This document shows positions 23,957 to 30,868 of a DNA stretch of 35,936 bases, one piece after another (the stretch's first letter is position 1; each line of letters begins with the position of its first letter). Below the pieces are notes generated by a model. The model ran no database searches, was not told where the DNA came from, and saw only the letters and a program-made list of their open reading frames with translations. Source of the DNA: JBOGJG01 sp050747825 (GTDB lineage: Bacteria > Acidobacteriota > UBA6911 > RPQK01 > JBOGJG01); NCBI GenBank assembly GCA_050747825.1, contig JBOGJG010000181.1:1-35936 (forward strand), in the 5' to 3' direction. A program made the position numbers and the translations under genes.

Positions 23957-24661
23957 CTACGACGCTTTCAGACAGAGTGCCCCGTCCATAATGGATTCAA
24001 AGACGAATCGTCCATCGGCAGATCCCAGAAGCGATTCGGCGGCGCGCTCGGGGTGAGGCATCAATCCGAGCACGTTTCCTTCGCGATTGCTGACGCCCGC
24101 TATGCCGTCCAATGAGCCGTTAGGATTGGCTTCCGCGCTGACTTTTCCATTTCGATCGCAGTAGCGGAACACAATCTGGCCGTTCTGCTGTAGATCTTTC
24201 AATTCCTGGTCGCTGACGAAGAAATTCCCTTCATTGTGAGCGATAGGCAGGTTGAGTACCTGCCCGGGGCTGCACTGCGAAGTAAATGGAGTACGGTGAT
24301 TTTCAGTCCGGATAAAAACGGAGTCGCAGATGAATTTAAGGTTCTTGTTGCGCAGCATGACTCCCGGCAATAACCCGGCTTCCTGTAGAATTTGAAAACC
24401 GTTGCAGATGCCGATCACCGGTTTGCCCTGCTCCGCATGCTTGCGCACGCTCTCCATAACCGGCGAAAACTTGGCTATAGCGCCGCAGCGGAGATAGTCT
24501 CCATAAGAGAAACCGCCCGGCACCACGATCACATCACTCGACTGCAGATCGGTATCCTTATGCCACAGGAAGGCGCACTCCTGTCCCAGCGCATGCTTCA
24601 CGACGTGATACGTATCGTGATCGCAGTTTGAGCCGGGAAAAACAATGATTCCAAATTTCAT
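23957..24661 (-). CDS. purQ: FGAM synthase glutaminase subunit
   Basis: A 234-residue class I glutamine amidotransferase that supplies ammonia to PurL. Nucleophile Cys86 is in GICNGFQ; the His-Glu pair is in LMPHPERA; PGGFSYGDYLRCG and GSNCDHD are family motifs. The start codon overlaps the purS stop in an ATGA. Confidence 0.96.
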   Translation of the reverse strand: MKFGIIVFPGSNCDHDTYHVVKHALGQECAFLWHKDTDLQSSDVIVVPGGFSYGDYLRCGAIAKFSPVMESVRKHAEQGKPVIGICNGFQILQEAGLLPGVMLRNKNLKFICDSVFIRTENHRTPFTSQCSPGQVLNLPIAHNEGNFFVSDQELKDLQQNGQIVFRYCDRNGKVSAEANPNGSLDGIAGVSNREGNVLGLMPHPERAAESLLGSADGRFVFESIMDGALCLKAS

Positions 24662-24903
24662 GAAATGTCCTCTATCTCAAAATTTTCAATTATCGGATTG
24701 GAGAGGACTCCCTGTGCAATTTGCTCTATGAGCTCGCGGGCCTTTTCGACGTCCTGGACGCCCTCGAATTCAATCTCGAAATACTTGCCCTGGCGGACCC
24801 TGGCTATCTGCTGATGCCCCAACTTGTTCAGCGAACGCCGGATGGTCTGCCCCTGGGGATCCAACACGCCCTCCTTGAACTTTACGATAACCCTAGCCTT
24901 CAT
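24658..24903 (-). CDS. purS: FGAM synthase PurS subunit
   Basis: An 81-residue small subunit that bridges PurL and PurQ. MKARVIVKFKEGVLDPQG and the KYFEIEFEG strand are typical. I chose ATG 24903 to match the family length; the frame is open to 24963, but the extension contains the promoter-like TATAAT. First gene of the purSQLFMN operon. Confidence 0.94.
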   Translation of the reverse strand: MKARVIVKFKEGVLDPQGQTIRRSLNKLGHQQIARVRQGKYFEIEFEGVQDVEKARELIEQIAQGVLSNPIIENFEIEDIS

Positions 24904-24922
24904 AAGTTTCGGGAACAAGTGA

Positions 24923-24931
24923 ATTATAGCA
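24923..24931 (-). promoter_or_regulatory. Extended -10 promoter element of the purine operon
   Basis: On the minus strand the sequence is TGCTATAAT: a perfect TATAAT with the TGn extension, which can replace a -35 box. It lies 19 bases before the purS ATG, so the predicted leader is only about a dozen bases, too short for a riboswitch. No clear -35 box at normal spacing. Confidence 0.55.
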
Positions 24932-25007
24932 CCCGGCTCTGTCGTGGTCTTGAACGAGGTCAATTTCTGGCTACCCCTTGCATTCCCCGGGCGCCGTTGC
25001 TAAGAAT

Positions 25008-25061
25008 AGGCTGCAGGCTGTAGGGGAAAAACAAATTGTCTTAACCTACAGCCTGCAGCCT
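25008..25061. repeat. Perfect CTGTAGG palindrome in the lsrF-like gene leader
   Basis: Arms 25008-25024 (AGGCTGCAGGCTGTAGG) and 25045-25061 are exact reverse complements around a 20-base loop containing AAAAACAAATTGTCTTA. The loop is nearly the same as that of the palindrome at 30668-30712, so these are copies of one element. It lies upstream of the ribosome binding site AGGAG (about 25071) of the next gene. Confidence 0.9.
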
Positions 25062-25084
25062 GGATTCGAAAGGAGCTAGCAAAA

Positions 25085-25984
25085 ATGGCCGATGTCGATA
25101 ACACCAAGGATGTGAAAAACTTTTACCTGGATGTCCCCTTCGAGAACAAGCCCTTCTTCTTGCGGGGAGCCAATGCGCTGGGCTGGGGGATGCAGAATCG
25201 CTTTTCCCGCATTTTTAATCCGCAGTCCGGGCGGACGGTCATGCTGGCGATCGACCACGGTTATTTCCTGGGCCCCACCAGTGGCCTGGAGCGCGTGGAT
25301 GTCAATATCGTTCCCATACTTCCTTATTGCAATGCGCTGATGCTGACTCGCGGCATCCTGCGGACCTCTATCCCCCCGACCTTCACGGGCGGCGTCGTGC
25401 TCAGAGCGAGCGGTGGTCCCAGCATCCTCAAAGAACTTTCCAACGAGCAGATAGCCGTGGATATGGAAGATGCCGTGAGACTGAACATCTCAGCCCTGGC
25501 GGTTCAGTTGTTTATCGGGGGGGAGTACGAGACTCAGTCCGTCCATAACATGACCCGATTGGTCGATCTGGGTAATCGATATGGCATTCCCATTTTCGCA
25601 GTCACGGCTGTAGGCAAAGAGATGGTCCGGGATGCCCAGTATTTCCGGCTGGCCTGCCGGATTGCGGCGGAACTCGGCGCGCAGTTTGTGAAGACGTATT
25701 ACGTTCCGGAGGATTTTGAGACGGTGACGGCCTCCTGTCCCGTCCCCATTGTCATGGCTGGGGGCAAGAAGCTGCCTGAGCTGGAAGCCCTGTCAATGGC
25801 TTACAGTGCAGTCACCCGGGGCGCTCTGGGCGTGGACATGGGACGCAATATCTTTCAGTCGAATGCCCCCGCTGCCATGATTCAGGCCATCGGCAAGGTC
25901 GTGCATGAGCTGATGAAGCCGAAGCAGGCTTTGGAGCTTTATCAGGATCTAAAGAGTGAGGCCGGGCAGGTGCAGGCGGTGTAA
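25085..25984 (+). CDS. LsrF-type thiolase (class I aldolase fold)
   Basis: A 299-residue protein that closely resembles E. coli LsrF from memory: GWGMQNRFSRIFNP, TVMLAIDHGYFLGPTSGLER, RGILRTSIPP, IPIFAVTAVGKEMVRD, PVPIVMAGGKKLPE, GVDMGRNIFQS. The Schiff-base-type Lys is at 203 in FVKTYYV, the same number as the catalytic Lys203 of E. coli LsrF. LsrF converts the phosphorylated AI-2 breakdown product to DHAP and acetyl-CoA. No lsrK, lsrG, lsrR or lsr transporter genes are in the window, so the substrate may differ. AAGGAG precedes the ATG by about nine bases. Followed, after a palindrome, by the aldolase/dehydrogenase gene. Confidence 0.85.
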   Translation: MADVDNTKDVKNFYLDVPFENKPFFLRGANALGWGMQNRFSRIFNPQSGRTVMLAIDHGYFLGPTSGLERVDVNIVPILPYCNALMLTRGILRTSIPPTFTGGVVLRASGGPSILKELSNEQIAVDMEDAVRLNISALAVQLFIGGEYETQSVHNMTRLVDLGNRYGIPIFAVTAVGKEMVRDAQYFRLACRIAAELGAQFVKTYYVPEDFETVTASCPVPIVMAGGKKLPELEALSMAYSAVTRGALGVDMGRNIFQSNAPAAMIQAIGKVVHELMKPKQALELYQDLKSEAGQVQAV

Positions 25985-26069
25985 GGGTTCCAAGCTTTAA
26001 GTTCCAAGTTCCAAGTGGGAAGACTTGAGCCCCCGAAACTTGGAACTTGAAACTTGGAACTTGGAACCC
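25985..26069. repeat. TTCCAAG heptamer palindrome between lsrF-like and aldolase genes
   Basis: Left tract 25985-26016 (GGGTTCCAAG...TTCCAAGT) pairs with right tract 26038-26069 with a few mismatches. It starts immediately after the TAA of the upstream gene and ends one base before the next ATG. In a shared mRNA it would put a long hairpin right over the downstream start region, where no ribosome binding site is seen. Confidence 0.88.
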
Positions 26070-26070
26070 T

Positions 26071-28221
26071 ATGAAAAATCGATGGTCGGACGAGGACGCG
26101 GGTAAGTTCCTTTCTCAATGTGGTCCCGACTGGGGCGAAGACCTGGCTCTCAGGACGTACACCGCCCGGCTGCTCGGCGCCGAGAAAGGCTTGGTGCTAC
26201 ACGGGGGTGGGAACACCTCAGTGAAAGCCGGGGCCGTTGACATTCTGGGCGATTCCCTGCCGACTCTGTACGTCAAAGCCTCTGGATATGATCTCGCCTC
26301 CATTGCTCCGGAAGGACACCCGGGCCTTGACCTGGAGCGGCTGAAGCGGCTGCGCCAATTGCCCCGGCTTTCGGACGAGGACATGCTCCGGCAGATCCGC
26401 TCAGCCTTATTGAATTACCAGGCGCCCACTCCTTCGGTTGAAACCCTGGTCCATGCTTTTCTACCCATGAAGTTCATTGACCACACTCACGCCGAGGCTA
26501 TTCTCGCCCTGACTAATCAGCCTCATGGCCGTGATCTGATTCGGGAGGCCCTCGCTGAGGACGTGATTACCCTCGACTACTTCGAGTCAGGATTCGAGCT
26601 GGCCCGCGCGGCGGCTGAGGCTCTGGAATCCAGTCCGGACATAGCGGGCATGGTCTGGCTGAAGCATGGCCTGGTGACCTGGGGAGAGACGGCCCGCCAT
26701 TCCTATGAAGCGACCATCGAGCTGGTGACTCGCGCGGAAGAATACCTGGACCGAAAGGCTTCGGTGCCGCTGAAGGTCCTGCGTTCGACAGAGCTCGACA
26801 AGGCCCGGCGAAGATGGCTTCGGGCTGCCCCGATTCTGCGCGGCCTTTTAGCTGAGCCTTCGGGCAATGAGGATCTGCCCTACCGGCGGGTGATTCTTCG
26901 GCCTTTGATGAGCCGGCAGGTGCTTGATTTTCTGGATTCTGAGCGAAGCAGGGAACTGGCGCTGAGTCCTCCTTTGACGGCAGATTACCTGATCCGCAGC
27001 GGCCCCTTTCCACTCTGGATCGATTCGCCTGTCTATGATGATCCGGCGGCCTTGCGGGAGCAAGTCGGCCAGGCCATTGCCGATTACCATGCTTCCTACC
27101 GGGCTTACATCGAGCGCAATTCGTCGGGGAGCTCGCCGGGAGCCGGTTCGCCGGGAGCCGGTTCGCCGGAAGCCGGTTCGCCGGGAGCCGGTCGCTTTCA
27201 TTCCAGTCCCCGGGTGATCCTGATGCCGGGGCTGGGCGCGGTCTGTGTCGGAGAGGACGTCCGAGCCGCGGATATCTGCCGCGACATTACCATGCAGGAT
27301 TTGGAGGTGAAGTCCAGAATCGGCGCTATGGGCAGTTATGAGGGACTCAGCGAAAGCCATCTATTCGCCATGGAGTACTGGGGACTGCAGCAGGCCAAGC
27401 TGATGCGGGACGAGCTTCCTTTAAGACGCCGGGTTGCCCTGGTGACCGGTGCTGCCGGGGCGATCGGCTCCCGAATCTGTACGTTGCTTCTCGAGAACGG
27501 CTGCCACGTGGCCGTGACTGATCTCCCGGGAGAGCATCTGGACAGCTTCACAGCGGATCTCGAGTCTCGGTTTGGGCCGCGTGCCTTGGGGGTGCCACTG
27601 GACGTGACTGATCCGGAATCGGTAATGCAGGCCTTGGAAGCCATCATCCTGAACTGGGGCGGACTGGATGTGGCCGTCATCAATGCAGGCGCTGCCCTGG
27701 TTTCCTCGCTTGAAGAGATGGACCTGGAGGCATTTCGCCGGCTCGAGAAGATCAATCTGGACGGGACGCTTAACATCCTGTCCGAGGCAGCCCGGCACTT
27801 CAGGACTCAGGCCACGGGCGGTGATGTCGTCCTTATTTCCACCAAAAACGTCTTTTCCCCCGGAGCCAAGTTCGGCGCCTACTCCGCCACCAAAGCCGCC
27901 GCCCACCAGCTCGCGCGCATCGCCAGCATGGAGCTGGCCGAAATGGACGTCAGGGTCAACATGGTGGCGCCGGACGCCATTTTTGGCGAGGGCGCCCGCA
28001 AGTCCGGACTGTGGGCGGAGGTCGGTCCTGAGCGCATGCGCGCCCGGGGCCTCGACGAAAAGGGACTTGAGGATTACTACCGAAACCGCAACCTGCTCAA
28101 AGCCCGTATTACCGCCACGCACGTGGCCCGGGCCGTTCTTTTCTTCGTAACGCGCCAGACTCCCACCACCGGCGCCACACTGCCCGTAGACGGCGGTCTT
28201 CCCGACGCCACGCCCCGCTGA
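26071..28221 (+). CDS. Bifunctional class II aldolase / short-chain dehydrogenase
   Basis: A 716-residue fusion of the RhaD-ADH (YuxG-like) type. Residues 1 to about 450 are a class II aldolase: HGGGNTS (44-50), zinc ligands in FIDHTHAEA (136-144) and a later WLKHGLVTWG. From about 455 the SDR domain has VTGAAGAIGS for NAD(P), NAGAA and the catalytic YSATK (Tyr604, Lys608). Known members cleave rhamnulose-1-phosphate to DHAP and lactaldehyde and redox-convert the aldehyde. There are no rhamnose kinase or isomerase genes here, so the sugar is uncertain. A four-copy SPGAG-type repeat interrupts the aldolase domain. The ATG at 26071 follows the palindrome; the upstream TTG is repeat-derived. Confidence 0.9.
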   Translation: MKNRWSDEDAGKFLSQCGPDWGEDLALRTYTARLLGAEKGLVLHGGGNTSVKAGAVDILGDSLPTLYVKASGYDLASIAPEGHPGLDLERLKRLRQLPRLSDEDMLRQIRSALLNYQAPTPSVETLVHAFLPMKFIDHTHAEAILALTNQPHGRDLIREALAEDVITLDYFESGFELARAAAEALESSPDIAGMVWLKHGLVTWGETARHSYEATIELVTRAEEYLDRKASVPLKVLRSTELDKARRRWLRAAPILRGLLAEPSGNEDLPYRRVILRPLMSRQVLDFLDSERSRELALSPPLTADYLIRSGPFPLWIDSPVYDDPAALREQVGQAIADYHASYRAYIERNSSGSSPGAGSPGAGSPEAGSPGAGRFHSSPRVILMPGLGAVCVGEDVRAADICRDITMQDLEVKSRIGAMGSYEGLSESHLFAMEYWGLQQAKLMRDELPLRRRVALVTGAAGAIGSRICTLLLENGCHVAVTDLPGEHLDSFTADLESRFGPRALGVPLDVTDPESVMQALEAIILNWGGLDVAVINAGAALVSSLEEMDLEAFRRLEKINLDGTLNILSEAARHFRTQATGGDVVLISTKNVFSPGAKFGAYSATKAAAHQLARIASMELAEMDVRVNMVAPDAIFGEGARKSGLWAEVGPERMRARGLDEKGLEDYYRNRNLLKARITATHVARAVLFFVTRQTPTTGATLPVDGGLPDATPR
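27133..27192 (+). repeat. 15-bp in-frame minisatellite, four copies
   Basis: TCGCCGGGAGCCGGT is repeated four times; the third copy has one change (GGAAGCC). It encodes SPGAG, SPGAG, SPEAG, SPGAG at residues 355-374 of the aldolase/dehydrogenase. The unit keeps frame, so copy number could vary without breaking the protein. It lies in a surface loop before the PRVILMPGLG block. Confidence 0.95.
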
Positions 28222-28244
28222 GGGTTAGGATCGCAGTGGTCATT

Positions 28245-28340
28245 GGCCGCTTCCTTACGGTCGCGGCTCCGTTGAGTGGCGCCGGATAAAAACGTAAAGG
28301 GGCACAACCACGACCGAGCCGCAACCGTCAGGGAGCGGCC
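28245..28340. mobile_element. 96-bp palindromic element sharing ends with 12838-13130
   Basis: Arms 28245-28269 and 28316-28340 are complementary at 22 of 25 positions and read GGCCGCTNCCTNACGG then GCGGCTC. They match the outer arms of the larger element at 12838-13130 base for base at most positions. The centre (28270-28315) is unlike that of the larger element. This pattern, common ends with different centres, suits a family of non-autonomous elements. It lies between the aldolase gene and the next small gene. Confidence 0.7.
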
Positions 28341-28401
28341 ACCAAGGCCAATAACAGCAAGGGATTCCAAATGCAGGGCCAGTACTGCACAATAGAGAGG
28401 T

Positions 28402-28713
28402 ATGGCGTTTTATCTCGTTAGAGCGCGCTTGAAGCCGGAGTTGACAGACGAGTTGAAGGAGCGTCTGGAGGGAGGAGAGTTCGAAGGCCTCCGTCCCTTC
28501 GGAATGGAGCTGACTGAGGCTCTCAAGAAAGCCCACTGGGATGCGGAGAAGGATGAGGCCGTCTGGGAAGAGGAAGATTACTGCTCTCCGCCCCTGGCCC
28601 AGGAGCGCGAAGCCGTCCTGGATCAGTACTTCGAGGATATTCGCGTAGAACCGGTCTCCCAAGAGCAGGGGTGGACCCGAATTGCTTCCTTCCCCTCCCT
28701 CTGGGAAAAGTAA
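28402..28713 (+). CDS. Hypothetical 103-residue acidic protein
   Basis: I do not recognise a family with confidence. It begins MAFYLVRARLKPEL, is rich in Glu, Asp and Trp, and has no signal peptide or transmembrane segment. The block EEEDYCSPPLAQEREAVLDQ looks conserved-protein-like, with an alternating strand-helix pattern like small alpha/beta dimeric proteins. GAGAGG directly precedes the ATG. The regular codon use and clean boundaries support a real gene. It is flanked by two repeat elements, so neighbours give no functional clue. Confidence 0.6.
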   Translation: MAFYLVRARLKPELTDELKERLEGGEFEGLRPFGMELTEALKKAHWDAEKDEAVWEEEDYCSPPLAQEREAVLDQYFEDIRVEPVSQEQGWTRIASFPSLWEK

Positions 28714-28716
28714 ATG

Positions 28717-28853
28717 ACCGCCGCCAGAGGCGGTGGCTTTCCCGCGTGCCGCTGACCGGCTGATGCTGACCGCTGACCGGCTGACCATTGGCCATCTTCG
28801 AACCGGTCAGCGGTCAGTAGGCAAGCGCGGCGAGCCGGGGTCAGTGGTCAGTG
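28717..28853 (+). repeat. Modular intergenic repeat, copy 1
   Basis: The order is: hairpin CCGCC-AGA-GGCGG (28721-28733); GGCTTTCCCGCGTGCC; CTGACCGGCTGA plus GACCGCT heptamers; ATCTTCGAACCGGTCAG; a GCAAGCG...GCGAGCCGGGG module; and GGTCAGT heptamers. It aligns along its whole length with 32454-32590 and partly, inverted, with 718-805. It fills nearly the whole gap before the Nramp-like gene. Confidence 0.88.
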
Positions 28854-28868
28854 GTATCCTAGCCGGAC

Positions 28869-30323
28869 ATGGCTGAAATCCAGAGTTCTTCTGAGAAACC
28901 CCCCTTAAAAAGTCCATTACCCGACAAGTACCTGCCGGGTGTACCCTACCGCGATTTGCCTGAACCCGTGCCTCTGAAGAAAGTCGTAGGAACCAGTGTG
29001 ATCATCCTGGCGACGGCCCTCGGATCGGGTGAATTAGTGCTTTGGCCTTTTATCACCACGCAAATGGGACTGGTCCTTCTATGGGGCGCGGCCTTTGGCT
29101 TCACTCTCCAGTTTTTTCTGAATATGGAAATCGAGCGCTACACGCTGGCCACAGGCGAGTCTGCTGTGACCGGCTTCACGCGCTTGTGGAAACCTTGGGG
29201 CATTGTCTTCGTGGCGGGAGGCATTATCCCCAACGCCTGGCCAGGATGGTCCACCGGAGCCGCTCAAATCACGACCTTCGTCATGGGAGGGGGAAATGTA
29301 GTGCTGATCAGCATTGTGGGCCTGCTGATCATTGGCACAGTTCTGACGATCTCGCCGGTGGTTTATCAGACCGTTGAGAAGATCCAGACCCTCTTCGTCA
29401 GCCTTGTCCTTATCTTCATTGTCATAGCGGTATTTAGAGCTACAACCGCGTCAGCTTGGGGCGAGCTTTTCACCAGTCTGGGGGAGATCGATCAGATTCC
29501 CGATCTGCCCAGCAGCATCAGTATCGCTGCTCTGTTGGGCGCCTTGGCGTACGCCGGAGCCGGAGGAGCCGCCAATCTGGTGCAGAGTAACTACATCCGG
29601 GACAAAGGGCTGGGGATGGGGGTCCACCTCCCCCGAATTGTATCCCCCATTACCGGACAAGAAGAGGCGGCGCCCTCACTGGGCTACATGTTCCCTGAAA
29701 CTGAAGAGAATATGCGGCGCTGGAGAGGGTGGTGGAAGCTGGCCAATAGGGAGCAATTCGTTACGTTTTATGCCCTGGGGTTGCTTTCTCTGGTTGCGCT
29801 TTCCGTATTGACGTACTCGACCGTGGGCACAACTCCGATTGCGGAGCAGCCCAACATGGATTTCATCCGGGCCGAAGGCCATGCCTTGCAAGACACCGTG
29901 GCGCCCTGGTTTGGAATGTTTTTCTGGATTGCGGGCATTTTTATCTTGTTTTCGACTAATCTGGGGATTTTAGACTACACCAGCCGCCTGGCTGCCGATT
30001 CCCTGAAGGTCAGCTTCTTGCGCGACAGCGTGTTCTGGTCGGAAAGCAAGCTTTACTTTGTCGTGATCTGGTCGATGATCATCGCCGGCTCGATTATTCT
30101 GCTGTCCGGCATCAACCAGCCGCTGGTGCTCTTGGTGATAGCCGCTTCTCTGAGTGGAGTTTTGATGTTCCTTTATTCGATTCTCCTCATTCAGCTCAAT
30201 CGCAGAGTGCTTCCGCATTCCATAAAGCTGTGCGGCTTCCGCCTGGTGATGATGGTTATTTCGGTGCTTTTCTTCGGCTTCTTCTCGCTGCTCCTGTTGA
30301 TGGAACAGGTCGGAAATTTGTAG
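28869..30323 (+). CDS. Divergent Nramp-like membrane carrier
   Basis: A 484-residue protein with about eleven transmembrane segments that looks like a distant Nramp/COG1914 member. The first helix region reads SVIILATALGSGELVLWPF where classical Nramp carriers have the metal-binding DPGN; the helix-6 region reads YAGAGGAANLVQSNYIRDKG where they have a MPH motif. The residues that bind Mn2+ or Fe2+ are therefore absent and the substrate is unknown. It has a cytosolic N-terminus of about 38 residues rich in Pro and Lys. No ribosome binding site is seen, and the start lies close to the repeat. Its stop overlaps the ribosome binding site of the cupin gene. Confidence 0.75.
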   Translation: MAEIQSSSEKPPLKSPLPDKYLPGVPYRDLPEPVPLKKVVGTSVIILATALGSGELVLWPFITTQMGLVLLWGAAFGFTLQFFLNMEIERYTLATGESAVTGFTRLWKPWGIVFVAGGIIPNAWPGWSTGAAQITTFVMGGGNVVLISIVGLLIIGTVLTISPVVYQTVEKIQTLFVSLVLIFIVIAVFRATTASAWGELFTSLGEIDQIPDLPSSISIAALLGALAYAGAGGAANLVQSNYIRDKGLGMGVHLPRIVSPITGQEEAAPSLGYMFPETEENMRRWRGWWKLANREQFVTFYALGLLSLVALSVLTYSTVGTTPIAEQPNMDFIRAEGHALQDTVAPWFGMFFWIAGIFILFSTNLGILDYTSRLAADSLKVSFLRDSVFWSESKLYFVVIWSMIIAGSIILLSGINQPLVLLVIAASLSGVLMFLYSILLIQLNRRVLPHSIKLCGFRLVMMVISVLFFGFFSLLLLMEQVGNL

Positions 30324-30334
30324 GAGATCCCTAT

Positions 30335-30667
30335 ATGAATTCGTCAAAGCTTGTTCTCGTTTTACTCGTTCTGATTTTTGCATCAAACGTCGCGGCTCAG
30401 GACCGAACCGTCCTGCTGGAAAACGGAAAAGTTCGAGTGGTGCAGGTGCTTCTCGATCCCGGCGTGGTCTATCCTCCTCACACCCATGATCTCCCGCACG
30501 TCGGTGTCATCATCAAAGGCGGAACCCTCGAATTTCATGAGGGAGAAACGGTCGAAAAAGTCACTTTTGAAGACGGCGACACCGGCTGGCGGGAAGCCGG
30601 CGTCACCCACAGCATCACCAACACCTCCCCCCACTCCGTCCACATCGTCGAAGTCGAATTGAAATAA
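30335..30667 (+). CDS. Small exported cupin
   Basis: A 110-residue single-domain cupin with a signal peptide (MNSSKLVLVLLVLIFASNVAAQ). The first cupin motif is visible as YPPHTHDLPHVGVIIKGGTLEF (His-x-His metal pair) and the second as WREAGVTHSITNTSPHSVHIVEVEL. It is probably a periplasmic metal- or small-molecule-binding protein. TAGGAG, overlapping the upstream stop, lies eight bases before the ATG, which fixes this start over longer in-frame options. Likely co-transcribed with the carrier, so the two may handle the same ligand. Confidence 0.85.
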   Translation: MNSSKLVLVLLVLIFASNVAAQDRTVLLENGKVRVVQVLLDPGVVYPPHTHDLPHVGVIIKGGTLEFHEGETVEKVTFEDGDTGWREAGVTHSITNTSPHSVHIVEVELK

Positions 30668-30712
30668 AGGCTGCAGGCTGTAGGAAAAACAAATGTCCTT
30701 AGCCTACAGCCT
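30668..30712. repeat. CTGTAGG palindrome with conserved loop
   Basis: The left arm (30668-30684) equals that at 25008-25024; the loop AAAAACAAATGTCCTTA is nearly that of the other copy; the right arm is cut short after about ten complementary bases. It starts immediately after the cupin stop codon and could act as its transcript end. Confidence 0.88.
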
Positions 30713-30868
30713 GGGTTACACTTATAGGTGCCAGACTCGTTATCGAAACCAGTATTGATGCGGGTTTCATACAGAATTACGTGCGTGTCACCGCGGCCGA
30801 CTCCTTCCCAATTGCTGTAGATTACCCAAAAGGCTTTACCACATTTACAATGGATTCAAGGCGTTAGC

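Noticed and set aside
24904..25084. Purine riboswitch before purS or the lsrF-like gene
   Set aside because: The purS leader is predicted at about 12 bases, and the other leader holds only the CTGTAGG palindrome; no conserved aptamer core is seen.
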